Shown one piece after another: positions 1 to 9,700 of a stretch of 26,397 nt of DNA; the stretch's first letter is position 1; each line of letters begins with the position of its first letter. Both the position numbers and the translations under genes were made by a program. The notes beneath the pieces were generated by a model. It had not been told where the DNA came from. It worked only from the letters and a program-made list of their open reading frames with translations, and searched no databases. The stretch comes from Tannerella sp. Lineage in GTDB: Bacteria > Bacteroidota > Bacteroidia > Bacteroidales > Tannerellaceae. The stretch covers positions 1 through 26,397 of the forward strand of contig JAITBC010000420.1 of assembly GCA_031283785.1 (NCBI GenBank), given 5' to 3'.

Positions 1-1501
1 ACAATACTGCCGTATCAGCAGTCGAGATCATTACCGTATCCATTTTTTTAGGAGAGGATTCGGCAATCTTACCACTCCATGAATTCTTTATAGGAGGATT
101 CGTGACAGAGCCATCCGGATTCAAAATAAAAGAATTTTTCCACCAAGGATAAGATACCGGATGCTGCGGATCTTTATAATCAGTATAACGTACACGTGTT
201 TGATATACATTTATAAAAGTACTGTCGGTATAAGGATCATATACAACACGGAACTTGGACTGATTCTCCATAATTGAGTCGCGAGCGCGTTCAAACGGTG
301 TATCATCCGACCATTTACCTTCATTATATATATCGGAAGTGTCACGACGCTTCTCACTCCAATTGAATTTCAGAAATTGGTCATTCCCATAGTTCCAGTA
401 TGCGGTATCCACATATAACCATTCATGATCTTCATTCTCGAATTGCAGATAACCGTATTTATATAAAGAGTCATCCTTTGTTTCAAATGCCGTCAATGGA
501 CCCTGTGCATGAGGATTAACTCCCGCTTCCTTCGGAGTAGTAAACGGATTCCAACCGTCATTCTCTGCTTTTACATTCAATGCGTCAGGCTCGAATTTAA
601 TTGTTGTGCGAACCGCATTATAATCATCGGCATTCAATACAAATTTGTCAAGTTTCTTTAATGTGAAAAGCAACACGTTTTCAACATATTTAGAACCGCC
701 AATACGTACATTTCCGGCTGCATCTCCAACAAGATCATTAATGGCGACATACTTAACCGTAACTTTCCAACCGCCCGTACCTTCATTACCAATTAATGTG
801 GGATTGTCGTAAGTCACACCTTCATCTAATACAAAAACAAGAACGGAGTCTAGTTCTACATAAGAATACAACGGCATATTCGTCTGCAAAGGCTGGGTGC
901 CGTTGTGGGTCTGAGAAAAATGCCATCCGGAAACGATCACATCTTCGTCATTCACAAGGTTAATCGCTTGATTTGAACCGAGGCTTTCATAAATATAACG
1001 GGATTGCCCGTCATCTTCCAGATCATATCTCCAAGAAGCCGCATCGAAGAATGGCGCCTGTAATGATCTACCACCATGCAGGTTTGTAAAATCAAATTCT
1101 ATATTCGCACCGTCTACCTTAGTATCATTATAAGAAACACACCAGGATGCATGGCGAATAGCCCCAATCTTTTTGGAACCCCCATATCCCAAGTCCACAT
1201 ATTTGTGATCTAAATCCTTAATTATATCTAAGCGAAGTTGCCCATAGTTATCTACATACAACACATAAGACGAGTCTCTAGAAGACGCAGAGATATTGGG
1301 AGGGTTGAGACCGGTCAGCGTAGAATTCGCAATGCCCGTAACACTTAATAAATAATAAGCTTTATCCATCGAGCTTAGATTTTCCACTGCATCCGCCCTC
1401 AAAGTATCAGCAAAAAGAGTTTGTGCCTTTACAGTAAACAACGAGGTCATGGATAACAAAGCTCCCACTAACAGAGTGAAAATTTTTTTGTTCATAATCA
1501 T
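1..1501 (-). CDS. Giant secreted protein, paralog of its neighbour (3' part missing)
   Basis: An open frame runs from a start near 1501 to the left edge without a stop, so about 500 N-terminal residues are present and the C-terminus is lost. The start region reads ATGATTATG; I give the outer ATG, but the inner one at 1495 (Met-Asn-Lys-Lys-Ile-Phe) is equally likely. A basic N-terminus, a hydrophobic stretch and Val-Lys-Ala-Gln form a Sec signal peptide. The rest is Tyr/Asp/Asn-rich beta-type sequence, with a Trp-Cys-Val motif near residue 120 and a Phe-Asp-Phe-Thr-Asn motif shortly after. The same order of motifs (Trp-Cys, Phe-Thr-Asn, a Pro-Leu/Ile-Tyr element, then Val-Leu-[Asn/Asp]-Ala) occurs in the upstream gene at 1627-5508, so the two are tandem paralogs. 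A surface or secreted role is inferred. Function is unknown, and the lost C-terminus may carry a DUF6383 domain as its neighbour does. Confidence 0.85.
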   Translation of the reverse strand, partial: MIMNKKIFTLLVGALLSMTSLFTVKAQTLFADTLRADAVENLSSMDKAYYLLSVTGIANSTLTGLNPPNISASSRDSSYVLYVDNYGQLRLDIIKDLDHKYVDLGYGGSKKIGAIRHASWCVSYNDTKVDGANIEFDFTNLHGGRSLQAPFFDAASWRYDLEDDGQSRYIYESLGSNQAINLVNDEDVIVSGWHFSQTHNGTQPLQTNMPLYSYVELDSVLVFVLDEGVTYDNPTLIGNEGTGGWKVTVKYVAINDLVGDAAGNVRIGGSKYVENVLLFTLKKLDKFVLNADDYNAVRTTIKFEPDALNVKAENDGWNPFTTPKEAGVNPHAQGPLTAFETKDDSLYKYGYLQFENEDHEWLYVDTAYWNYGNDQFLKFNWSEKRRDTSDIYNEGKWSDDTPFERARDSIMENQSKFRVVYDPYTDSTFINVYQTRVRYTDYKDPQHPVSYPWWKNSFILNPDGSVTNPPIKNSWSGKIAESSPKKMDTVMISTADTAVL

Positions 1502-1557
1502 ATAGTTTTATTATTAATAATTTCTCCAGTTTATTTTTCATTTCTACGCTTTTACGC

Positions 1558-1586
1558 GGCAGGTTCCCTGTTAAGGGATGCCTGCC
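1558..1586 (-). terminator. Intergenic hairpin between the two giant paralogs
   Basis: GGCAGG (1558-1563) pairs with CCTGCC (1581-1586), and inside it CCCT (1566-1569) pairs with AGGG (1574-1577) around a 4-nt loop. It lies in the 125-bp gap after the stop at 1627 and before the next start on the minus strand. No U-tract follows on the minus strand, so it may be a processing or attenuation hairpin rather than a classic terminator. No TAnnTTTG box was found in this gap, which favours read-through from the upstream gene. Confidence 0.45.
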
Positions 1587-1626
1587 TGCTATAAAAGCAT
1601 ATCATTGAATTTTTCTATCTTTCTAT

Positions 1627-4600
1627 TTATTTCACAATAGCTTTAACAGAATCTCCATCAACAGTCACGACAACTATACCTTTAGGAACTTTCAACGTGA
1701 CATTATCACTATTCAGAGTTGTAGCTATTACTTTCTGGCCTAAGATATTTGTAATCGTCACATCTTTTCCGTTTGCATTCAAAATCGACAGTTCGCCGAT
1801 ACCCGAAACAACTGTTAGAGACGCTTCCGAAGTTACGGGATCATTCGACGTAGCCACACCATCACCTTCCTCATCATACACTACATTGAATATTTCAGCC
1901 TGACTAATTGCATCGTCATAAGAAGAGCGGCTCAAAACCGGAATGCCATTGTCAATCTTAATCCAACCGCCCTGCACAGGAGCGATCTTACGATTTCCGT
2001 ATGGGGTACGATCCGTAGTCTCCGATTCGATCAGGAATTGTTTTGAGTCATTATCCGTGCCGCCTTCGCCTGAATTTACATCGGCATTTTGTGCATAAGA
2101 CTTCACAAAGCGTAATGAGAATGTTACGTCGTTATGATAATTATTCCATTCTGCGAAATCATAGTAAACGCCATATATCGCGTCACTAAGATTACTAAGA
2201 GGCTTTCTCGCCGGCAAATCTAATTCTAATAACGCTTTGCCATTCACATATGTCTTACCATCATCTCCTTCTACCAGATAAGTTTCAGGTATACCGCGTT
2301 TCTGAAGTTCGCTTACGATATACAAACGGTCGTTCACGTGAATTGCATCGACAAAAGCCAAACGATCCCATGATGTACTGGTTATATACCTCTTATCCCG
2401 CACCGGATATCCATCCGCACCGTTACTACCCAACCGGCGAGCAGAATCCGTAGCATTAATCAAATAACGGCCTCTGGTATACGCAGGGATATCAATATGC
2501 CCTATATAATTATTGCATAAATCATATGTTCCAGTAAGACTTCTCGGTTCAACGACGTCAACGTCTACGGCAATCAGATATTGAGGTTTAATCGGGCCTG
2601 TACCGCGTTTAATATATGCCGTATCAATATACAGGTTGTAATTATACTTAATAGTTCCGTCAGGAGCAACGACGTTTTCTACAAATTGATCGGCATTAGC
2701 CAACCCCAAGAAATTAATACCCATATTATCCGCATCAGCCGACAAAGCGTCTTCAAATAAAAATTCACGCTTATTATACTGGGTATAGATACGTAATGTC
2801 TTAGGAGCATCAAGATCACCGGCTGTAGCGACATCATCCTTCTTGCTGTTTAATCTTCTATATAACGGATAATTCACATTCTCAAGAGCAAATGTCGATA
2901 CGCGTGCAGAAGATACGGTCTTACCCTGAGCTTTAATAATACCGTCTTCCGTTTCGTGAACACGCCACATTACAAGATTGTAGCTAGATGACTCGTCGTC
3001 GCCTTTAATCGTATCGGAGACTTCCAAACCCATATCGCCTACACGATCAAGTTGTGCTCCTTCGATACGGTCGAGGATCGCATAATAAACCCTCCTTGTA
3101 AGATCTTGCTCTTTTCTTTCTTCGTTTTCAGACGCAACTTCTTCGAGGAAATAAGTCTCACGAAGATAGACATTAGCAAATTTAAACGGATCTGCATCTG
3201 CAGATTTATCCGCCACGCCATAATTTAATTTATTATTAACATCGGAACCATCATCCGCCGCTCCTTTCAAAACGACAAACTGTTCTGCCAAACCATCCCT
3301 GTAATCATAGAAATCGGCAACTTTCAGTTCATAATAATAACGCTCCAAAACAGGTACCCTTTGCACTATTCGTGTGCCAGGTATCTCATCTATTGTATAA
3401 GTGGGCGACGTCTTCGGATAACCATATGTCTCAGTAGCAAATCTATTGCTTGCCGAACGCAAAGTAGTACCCAAGAGGAACTGGAAGGCTTCTTTACCGC
3501 CATCCTTATTAACATGCAATACAGATTCGCCCCTGTTCTCCTTCAAATCTATATATTTAGTAGGATCATAAATGTTGTAATAGTTAAACGCAAACGCATT
3601 ATAATCCATACCCTTTGCAGATCCGACATCATCGGATTTTCCAAAACTTACGCTACTTTCATTCGTATTAACATAGAAATATTTATAACCCAGATATTTA
3701 TCAATCACATAGCTGGGTGTCACCGGTCTAAAACCGCTATTATCACTTATACCACATTCGCGATCACCCATCGGTTTCAGATATCTACCATTTACCCAGC
3801 CATATCGAATCGACGAGGTTGTTTTTCCGTCTGCCGGTACGAGAGGATCATATGTAAAGATGAACTGTGTCTGTCCATAGAATATTGATGAAAGAGTATC
3901 TTTTTTTATTAACACATTTTTCATTTTAACAGAATCGTTAGGAATATCCCCAAACTCACGGTTAGTAATGTTTACACGATAAGATTGTTTATCGGAAACA
4001 TGTTCAACTACCCATTGATATGACGGAATACGATCCGGACATTCGCCTTCTTCAAGTTCCATCCACTGGGGAACAAGCGAACCGTTATAAAGACGTATAC
4101 CCAGACAACGACCTTCTGAATTCCAGATCGTATAAATACCCTGTTGAGGTTGCCATCCTTTAATCTCCGCATTACAATTATCAATACCGAAAGATATACG
4201 CGTATTAGCAGGCTCCTCGCCGATTGTCAAAAGTTTTGAACCATCCCTGTATAAATCCTGCAGACGTACAATCAACACGTCCTGAATCGTATCGTTATAC
4301 AAACCATAATAATGATGCTCGCCGGGAGCAGCGTCCACTGTATATCCCGACAAATATCCCTCCGCAATGCCATCCCTATATACACCATTTGCAATGGCGC
4401 TATGTCCTGCATGACCAACGGAAAATGCATTAATCACCAAACTGTCTTTTGACGGAAAGTATACAAAACGATATTCATCATTATCATTAGCAGCATTATA
4501 GCTACCATTGGCAAGAATCCGGATATAATTTTCACCCAATTCATTTGTATAACGGTCGCCATCAGCACCAGTATTAGCGATATTATATATTTTCTTCCCT

Positions 4601-5508
4601 TTATCTATTCCATCAACATACAAGTTCAAATAACCAGGTTTATCACCGTCTACTGCCGCCAACTTATAACCGAAATAATTAGGATAAATCGTTGAATTAG
4701 GAGCGGGATCAAACGATAGCTGAGTCAAACCGGGGTTCGCACTTTCGCCCAACCTGGTATTAAATGCGTTTGCATCCAATACTACCGGAGCAACCTCTAC
4801 AATGGTAAACTTTAACATATTGGCAACCGTGCCGTTTACAAAATTTGAAATTGCGCTGATTTCGGATTTAATCGCATGACTGCTGTTGTTGTAAGTAAGA
4901 ACCGTATAATTAGAAGCATCATTATAGCGATAAATAGGCCTGCTGTAATTCAACTGCCCGTTCTTATAAGAATATGAATACATCCAACCCTTTTCTCCAA
5001 TATTTTCACCTACATAAGCATCACCTCCTGCAGCAATAGTCAACTCCAAGTTAAACGCTTTATTTGTAAAATGGAATGTAGGCATCTGACCCGATTGTTC
5101 GCCTCTTTCTATCCCAATACACCACATTGTCGACTGAAGGTCTTTATATGTTGCATCATTGCCATGTCTATGTCTTAGGTCATTCATACTTACGGGGATA
5201 ACTTTACCTCCTTCCGTAACGCCCAACACAATCGTATCACCATTGTCAATATAATTTGACCCACTCACTATGGGACTATTGCTGAGACTACTGCCGTCAT
5301 TTGCACCAATCCACCCCGTCGTCCCACCAACGTAAATCGAATCAATTCGGATATGGTACAAACCCAAACCCGTTCCATCAGGAAGCGATCTCACTGTATC
5401 GCCGACGCTAAGATTACCCCCGATGATCGCAGCATTTACCGTAAATGCCATCGAGAACAGCATTAGCGCGGATGCTAACAAAGTAAAAATTTTTCTGTTC
5501 ATAATCAT
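1627..5508 (-). CDS. Giant secreted protein with C-terminal DUF6383 / type IX sorting-like domain
   Basis: This encodes 1293 residues from the outer ATG; the inner ATG at 5502 (Met-Asn-Arg-Lys-Ile-Phe) matches the start of the paralog and may be the true one. The N-terminus is a Sec signal peptide ending near Val-Asn-Ala-Ala. The body is long, beta-rich and full of Tyr, Asp and Asn, with no catalytic motif I recognise. A Met-Trp-Cys-Ile motif near residue 128 is followed by Phe-His-Phe-Thr-Asn. The last 70 or so residues contain Thr-Asn-Ile-Leu-Gly-Gln-Lys-Val, then Pro-Lys-Gly-Ile-Val-Val-Val, and end Ala-Ile-Val-Lys. That pattern fits DUF6383 and resembles the C-terminal sorting domain of type IX cargo. 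Export through the outer membrane is therefore inferred. It is probably transcribed from a -7 box at 5596-5603. DUF6383 assignment is from memory of the family; function is unknown. Confidence 0.9.
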   Translation of the reverse strand: MIMNRKIFTLLASALMLFSMAFTVNAAIIGGNLSVGDTVRSLPDGTGLGLYHIRIDSIYVGGTTGWIGANDGSSLSNSPIVSGSNYIDNGDTIVLGVTEGGKVIPVSMNDLRHRHGNDATYKDLQSTMWCIGIERGEQSGQMPTFHFTNKAFNLELTIAAGGDAYVGENIGEKGWMYSYSYKNGQLNYSRPIYRYNDASNYTVLTYNNSSHAIKSEISAISNFVNGTVANMLKFTIVEVAPVVLDANAFNTRLGESANPGLTQLSFDPAPNSTIYPNYFGYKLAAVDGDKPGYLNLYVDGIDKGKKIYNIANTGADGDRYTNELGENYIRILANGSYNAANDNDEYRFVYFPSKDSLVINAFSVGHAGHSAIANGVYRDGIAEGYLSGYTVDAAPGEHHYYGLYNDTIQDVLIVRLQDLYRDGSKLLTIGEEPANTRISFGIDNCNAEIKGWQPQQGIYTIWNSEGRCLGIRLYNGSLVPQWMELEEGECPDRIPSYQWVVEHVSDKQSYRVNITNREFGDIPNDSVKMKNVLIKKDTLSSIFYGQTQFIFTYDPLVPADGKTTSSIRYGWVNGRYLKPMGDRECGISDNSGFRPVTPSYVIDKYLGYKYFYVNTNESSVSFGKSDDVGSAKGMDYNAFAFNYYNIYDPTKYIDLKENRGESVLHVNKDGGKEAFQFLLGTTLRSASNRFATETYGYPKTSPTYTIDEIPGTRIVQRVPVLERYYYELKVADFYDYRDGLAEQFVVLKGAADDGSDVNNKLNYGVADKSADADPFKFANVYLRETYFLEEVASENEERKEQDLTRRVYYAILDRIEGAQLDRVGDMGLEVSDTIKGDDESSSYNLVMWRVHETEDGIIKAQGKTVSSARVSTFALENVNYPLYRRLNSKKDDVATAGDLDAPKTLRIYTQYNKREFLFEDALSADADNMGINFLGLANADQFVENVVAPDGTIKYNYNLYIDTAYIKRGTGPIKPQYLIAVDVDVVEPRSLTGTYDLCNNYIGHIDIPAYTRGRYLINATDSARRLGSNGADGYPVRDKRYITSTSWDRLAFVDAIHVNDRLYIVSELQKRGIPETYLVEGDDGKTYVNGKALLELDLPARKPLSNLSDAIYGVYYDFAEWNNYHNDVTFSLRFVKSYAQNADVNSGEGGTDNDSKQFLIESETTDRTPYGNRKIAPVQGGWIKIDNGIPVLSRSSYDDAISQAEIFNVVYDEEGDGVATSNDPVTSEASLTVVSGIGELSILNANGKDVTITNILGQKVIATTLNSDNVTLKVPKGIVVVTVDGDSVKAIVK

Positions 5509-5595
5509 TTTAATTTAAATTAATACTAAAATTTTATTTTAATTTTCTCTCTTTCTCTTTTTAAGCGTAACTCACTGTAAACAAAATTATCGGAA

Positions 5596-5603
5596 CAAAA
5601 ATA
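5596..5603 (-). promoter_or_regulatory. Bacteroidetes -7 box for the DUF6383-type gene
   Basis: On the minus strand this reads TATTTTTG, a match to TAnnTTTG. It would give a leader of about 85-90 nt before the start near 5502-5508. No clear TTTG -33 element lies at the expected distance, so this is the weaker kind of match. Confidence 0.45.
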
Positions 5604-5773
5604 CAAATTCATTTGCCATATCGCATCAGAATTATGCGTTTTTTTTTCGACTTTCGATAATTTATTATCCAAATGCGGCCTTTCCAGTACAAAACCTCTA
5701 CTTTAGACAACAAACTCCTTCTTGTCCGGGTTCCTCTTTCCTTTCATCTTTTTTATAACAGATATATAATATT

Positions 5774-5789
5774 ATGTACGTGCGTACAT
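5774..5789. repeat. Perfect inverted repeat downstream of tRNA-Thr
   Basis: ATGTACG and CGTACAT form a 7-bp perfect stem around TG, flanked by AT-rich arms that are roughly complementary. It lies 41 bp beyond the 3' end of the minus-strand tRNA, so it could end that transcript. There is no clear U-tract, and a protein-binding palindrome is equally possible. Confidence 0.35.
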
Positions 5790-5830
5790 TTATATATAAC
5801 AACATCTATCTCTCACGCTTCATCATTGCG

Positions 5831-5903
5831 AGCCGAAACCCGGACTCGAACCGGGGACCTATTCATTACGAATGAATTGCTCTACCAACTGAGCCATTTC
5901 GGC
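5831..5903 (-). tRNA. tRNA-Thr(CGT)
   Basis: The minus strand folds into a full 73-nt cloverleaf. The 7-bp acceptor stem GCCGAAA/TTTCGGC is perfect. The D arm pairs GCTC with GAGC, the anticodon stem pairs ATTCA with TGAAT, and the T arm pairs CCCGG with CCGGG around TTCGAGT. The anticodon loop TTCGTAA gives anticodon CGT, which reads Thr codon ACG. The discriminator base is T, and CCA is not encoded. A good promoter sits just upstream, inside the 3' end of the gene at 5939-6415. Confidence 0.96.
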
Positions 5904-5924
5904 AACACATATGTTTTAACCTCG

Positions 5925-5956
5925 CAAAGGTAAATACTTTATTCTATATCTGCAAA
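5925..5956 (-). promoter_or_regulatory. tRNA-Thr promoter (-33 TTTG, -7 TACCTTTG)
   Basis: On the minus strand TTTG (5953-5956) is followed after exactly 20 nt by TACCTTTG (5925-5932), an almost ideal Bacteroidetes promoter. The expected start of transcription lies 10-15 nt before the tRNA 5' end at 5903. Most of it overlaps the last codons of the preceding gene, whose stop is at 5939. Confidence 0.75.
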
Positions 5957-6415
5957 TAGTTTTCTTGAAAAATTTTGCAACTCCTGCTCTAAATTTTTCA
6001 TCAACCGACCTTCTAAAAAAGTGTCTTCACTCCCTATTGTAAAGATCTTTTCTATTTCACAAAAGTCATCGTCGACCAACGATATGCTAAAAGGCCGCAT
6101 GAATACGGGGTTATCGAAAAATTTTCCCGATTTTAACCCCACAAGAACAGCGCGAATAACATTCACTTGAGGCTTGTACGAACGCGCCGCTTTCTCGGAA
6201 TGATCCATCCAGTCGAATATAATATTTTTTTCCAGCAATGTCTCCCTGTCATCATAAACCTGTATCTCGCCGGAGTCCGAATCAAGCTGAATATACAAAC
6301 CGTCAACCGGACGACCGGCGTTCGCCTTTACCAGTTTATCCGCCGCATCAACAAATACAGCCTCCAATATAACTTGCACTTTTGATTTTTCCTTTACCAT
6401 ATATTTATTTTCCAT
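5939..6415 (-). CDS. Conserved-looking hypothetical protein, 158 aa
   Basis: I do not recognise this family. It is a soluble, acidic protein with no signal peptide or membrane segment, so it is probably cytoplasmic. It mixes beta-type segments (a Tyr-Ile-Gln-Leu-Asp-Ser-Asp stretch near residue 41) with a charged helical C-terminus. It has its own promoter at 6435-6465, and the next product on the strand is tRNA-Thr, 35 bp away. The first Met (6415) leaves a very short leader after the -7 box; the Met-Val-Lys-Glu-Lys start at 6400 is a reasonable alternative. Codon usage and the promoter support a real gene. No function is offered. Confidence 0.8.
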   Translation of the reverse strand: MENKYMVKEKSKVQVILEAVFVDAADKLVKANAGRPVDGLYIQLDSDSGEIQVYDDRETLLEKNIIFDWMDHSEKAARSYKPQVNVIRAVLVGLKSGKFFDNPVFMRPFSISLVDDDFCEIEKIFTIGSEDTFLEGRLMKNLEQELQNFSRKLFADIE

Positions 6416-6434
6416 GTTTAACTTCGGGTTGCAG

Positions 6435-6465
6435 CAAAGGTAATACTTTTTCTTTAATCTGCAAT
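6435..6465 (-). promoter_or_regulatory. Promoter of the 158-aa hypothetical gene
   Basis: The minus strand shows ATTG (6462-6465), a 19-nt spacer, then TACCTTTG (6435-6442). This matches the Bacteroidetes -33/-7 pattern with one mismatch in the -33 element. It supports expression of the downstream gene from a short leader. Confidence 0.65.
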
Positions 6466-6715
6466 TTTTTCCGACTAATAATATTCAACAGCATACAGAA
6501 ATTTATATGAATGTTTTGTCTGTCTGAAAATAAAGATCATGCAAATCTTGTGGAAGATTATGCGGAAAATATAGTATGATTATAATCAGCATATATATCA
6601 ACGGTAAATATTACATATCTTAAAAATATACCCCTTAAAAATAACGATTCGTAAATTAGTGATTTGAGGAGTATCATTATTGCCGGCAAACGGATGCAAA
6701 ATGAAAGTTTTTTAG

Positions 6716-6723
6716 TATTTTTG
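6716..6723 (+). promoter_or_regulatory. -7 box of the gltB-gltD-asnB cluster
   Basis: TATTTTTG matches TAnnTTTG and lies 52 bp before the gltB start. No clear -33 TTTG is at the right spacing. This could mean an activator-dependent promoter, which would fit nitrogen control, but that is inference. Confidence 0.5.
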
Positions 6724-6775
6724 CCGGACATTTGATATATTATGCATATCAACAAAAACATAAAGACAATCAACG

Positions 6776-9700
6776 ATGATTAAAAGGAACATTTTAACAA
6801 AAAACGAGGGGCTTTACAACCCGGAATACGAACATGACGCCTGCGGCGTCGGCATGATTGTCCACATAAACGGGGAAAAATCCCACGACATTGTGGAGTC
6901 GGCGCTGAAAGTGCTCGAGAACATGCGTCATCGTGGGGCGGAGGGCGCCGACAACAAGACGGGCGACGGCGCGGGTATCCTGCTCCAGATCCCGCATGAA
7001 TTTATTTTGTTGCAGGGGATTCCCGTCCCCGAAAAAGGGAAATACGGCACCGGCCTCATTTTCCTTCCCAAAGATGAAAAACAGCAGTCCGTAATATTAA
7101 GCATCATCATCGAAGAGGTTGAAAAAGAAGGTCTTAACCTGATGCATATCCGCAAAACGCCTACCAATCCCGATATCTTAGGCGATGATGCACGCGCTGC
7201 GGAGCCCGACATAAAACAGATTTTTATAACCGGGGAAAACGACCAGCATACGCTCGAACTCAAACTTTATATCTTACGACGCCGGATCGAAAACAGGGTC
7301 GACAAAAGCAAGCTGAAAGATAAAGATGATTTTTATATCGTTTCGCTTTCTACACGCAGGATAGTATACAAAGGGATGCTTGAGACGATGCAGCTAAGGT
7401 ATTACTATCCCGACCTGACGAATAATTATTTCACAACGGGACTGGCCGTCGTTCACTCGCGTTTCAGCACTAATACGTTCCCGCGCTGGAGTCTGGCGCA
7501 ACCGTTCCGGCTGCTGGCACACAACGGCGAAATAAATACGATACGCGGTAACCGCGGATGGATGGAGGCACGCGAAAGCGTTCTTACCTTCCCTACATTA
7601 GATAATATCAATGACATCCGCCCGCTCATACAGCCGGGAATGAGCGACAGCGCCTCGTTCGACAATGCGCTTGAGTTCCTGGTGGCATCCGGCATGAGCC
7701 TGCCACATGCCATGACGATGCTTATCCCGGAAAGTTTCAACGAAAAGAATCCGATTTCGGAGGATCTGAAAGCATTCTACGAATATCATTCGATCCTGAT
7801 GGAGCCGTGGGACGGCCCTGCCGCCCTGCTTTTCAGCGACGGACGTTATGCCGGCGGCATGCTTGACCGCAACGGACTGCGTCCGGCACGCTACCTGATA
7901 ACGAAGAATAACATCATGGTTGCCGCTTCCGAGGTGGGGGTCGTCGACCTGGAACCGAATGAGATAAAAGCGAAAGGACGCCTGCAGCCGGGTAAAATAA
8001 TCCTCGTCGACACCGAAAAGGGGGTCATCTATTATGATGAAGAACTTAAAAAACAATTAGCCGACGCCCGTCCGTACCGCTCGTGGCTGACGAATAACCG
8101 CGTCGAGCTGGACGAGCTTAAATCGGGGCGACTCGTGGCAAGCAGCATAGACAAGTTCGAGCAGCGCCTGCGCCTGTTCGACTATACGCGCGAAGATATC
8201 GAACGTATCATCATACCGATGAGCACCACAGGCGCCGAACCGGTAGGATCAATGGGCTTCGATGCGCCGTTAGCCGTCATCTCCCGGCGTCCGCAGCTTC
8301 TTTATAATTATTTCCGCCAGCAGTTCGCCCAGGTCACGAATCCGCCGATCGACCCTATCCGCGAAGAGTTGGTGATGAGCCTGACGGAATACATCGGCGC
8401 GGTAGGCGATAACATCCTGACGCCCAACAAGTCGCACTGCAAAATGGTACGCCTCCCACATCCCGTACTCAGCAACACGCAACTCGACATACTGTGTAAT
8501 ATACGCTATAAAGGCTTCAAATCCATTAAGCTGTCGATGCTTTATGATATCGCCAGAGGGCGCGACGGACTTGAAAATGCGATCGGCAGGTTGTGCCGTG
8601 AGGCAGAACAATCGGTCGGTGACGGCGTCAATTATATCATTCTGAGCGACCGGGAGGCGGACGAAAAGATGGCTCCCATACCCTCCCTCCTTGCCGTAAG
8701 CGCCGTACATCATTACCTGATCTCCGTACAGAAACGCGTGCAGACCGCGCTTATCGTCGAAACCGGCGAAATGCGCGAAGTGATGCACGCCGCATTATTG
8801 CTCGGCTACGGAGCCAGCGCCCTGAATCCTTACATGACATTCGCCATACTGGACGATATCGTAAAGAAAAAAGAAATACAACTCGACTACGAAACGGCCG
8901 AAAAGAATTATATCAAAGCGCTTCGCAAAGGACTGCTCAAAGTATTGAGCAAGATGGGGATAAGCACGATACGCAGCTATCGCGGGGCTAAACTGTTCGA
9001 GGCCATAGGAATAAGCGAAGATCTGTGCGAGAAATATTTCGGAGTCGCGATTAATAAAACCGGAGGCATCCGCCTCGAGGAAATTGTTGCCGACTCAAAA
9101 ATCCTGCACAAAAATGCCTTCTGCGAACATCAGGAAAAAGAGAAACTGCTTCCGCACCATGGTATGCTTTCATACCGTAAAGACGGCGAAGCGCACGCAT
9201 GGAATCCCGAATCTATTTCCACATTGCAGCTGGCTACACGTCTGGGAAGCTATAAAAAATTTAAAGAATATACGCATATCATCGACGAAAAACCGGAGGC
9301 TATCTTCCTGCGTGATTTCCTCACGTTCAAAAAAGCGGCAAAACCCGTGCCGCTGGATAAAGTAGAGCCGGCCGACGAGATTATGCACCGGTTTGTGACG
9401 GGAGCTATGAGCTACGGTTCGATCAGCAAAGAAGCGCATGAAACGATTGCCGCCACGATGAATATCATTCACGGGCGCAGCAATACCGGCGAAGGCGGCG
9501 AAGACCCCGCACGTTTTAAGCCGCGCAAAGACGGGCTGTCGCTACGCTCGGCTATCAAACAGGTGGCGTCGGGGAGATTCGGGGTGACAACCGAATATCT
9601 GGTAAACGCAGACGAGATACAAATAAAAATAGCGCAGGGAGCAAAGCCCGGCGAAGGCGGACAGTTACCCGGCTATAAGGTTAACGAGATCATTGCCGCG

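Larger units (their letters stand above)
5509..5830. other. Gene-poor gap: leader of giant gene and region downstream of tRNA
   Basis: This 322-bp AT-rich gap holds the leader and promoter of the minus-strand gene at 1627-5508, a GATAAT/ATTATC inverted repeat at 5656-5669, and a perfect ATGTACG/CGTACAT inverted repeat at 5774-5789. No credible gene is seen. An 86-codon plus-strand frame that crosses into the tRNA is the usual artefact of a translated antisense tRNA. Confidence 0.6.
6416..6775. other. Divergent intergenic region with two promoters
   Basis: This 360-bp AT-rich gap separates the minus-strand hypothetical gene from gltB. It holds one promoter at each end, and a perfect 12-bp palindrome TGATTATAATCA at 6577-6588 near the middle. 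A 71-codon minus-strand frame lies here, but it looks like random AT-rich sequence. Nothing else is seen. Confidence 0.6.

Noticed and set aside
3361..3888. 175-codon plus-strand frame
   Set aside because: It is antisense to the DUF6383-type giant gene, whose frame is uninterrupted and has signal peptide and C-terminal domain.
5656..5669. GATAAT/ATTATC inverted repeat as a terminator
   Set aside because: The stem is short and all A/T-rich, and no U-tract follows on the minus strand; it is likely chance in this composition.
5673..5933. 86-codon plus-strand open frame
   Set aside because: Its C-terminal half is the antisense of tRNA-Thr, a known kind of false protein call; the N-terminal half is AT-rich leader sequence.
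6558..6773. 71-codon minus-strand frame in the gap before gltB
   Set aside because: It is AT-rich, hydrophobic by composition, covers the gltB promoter, and lacks a credible promoter of its own.
7598..8788. Minus-strand frames of 152 and 172 codons
   Set aside because: They are antisense to gltB, which has all its catalytic motifs in one continuous frame.
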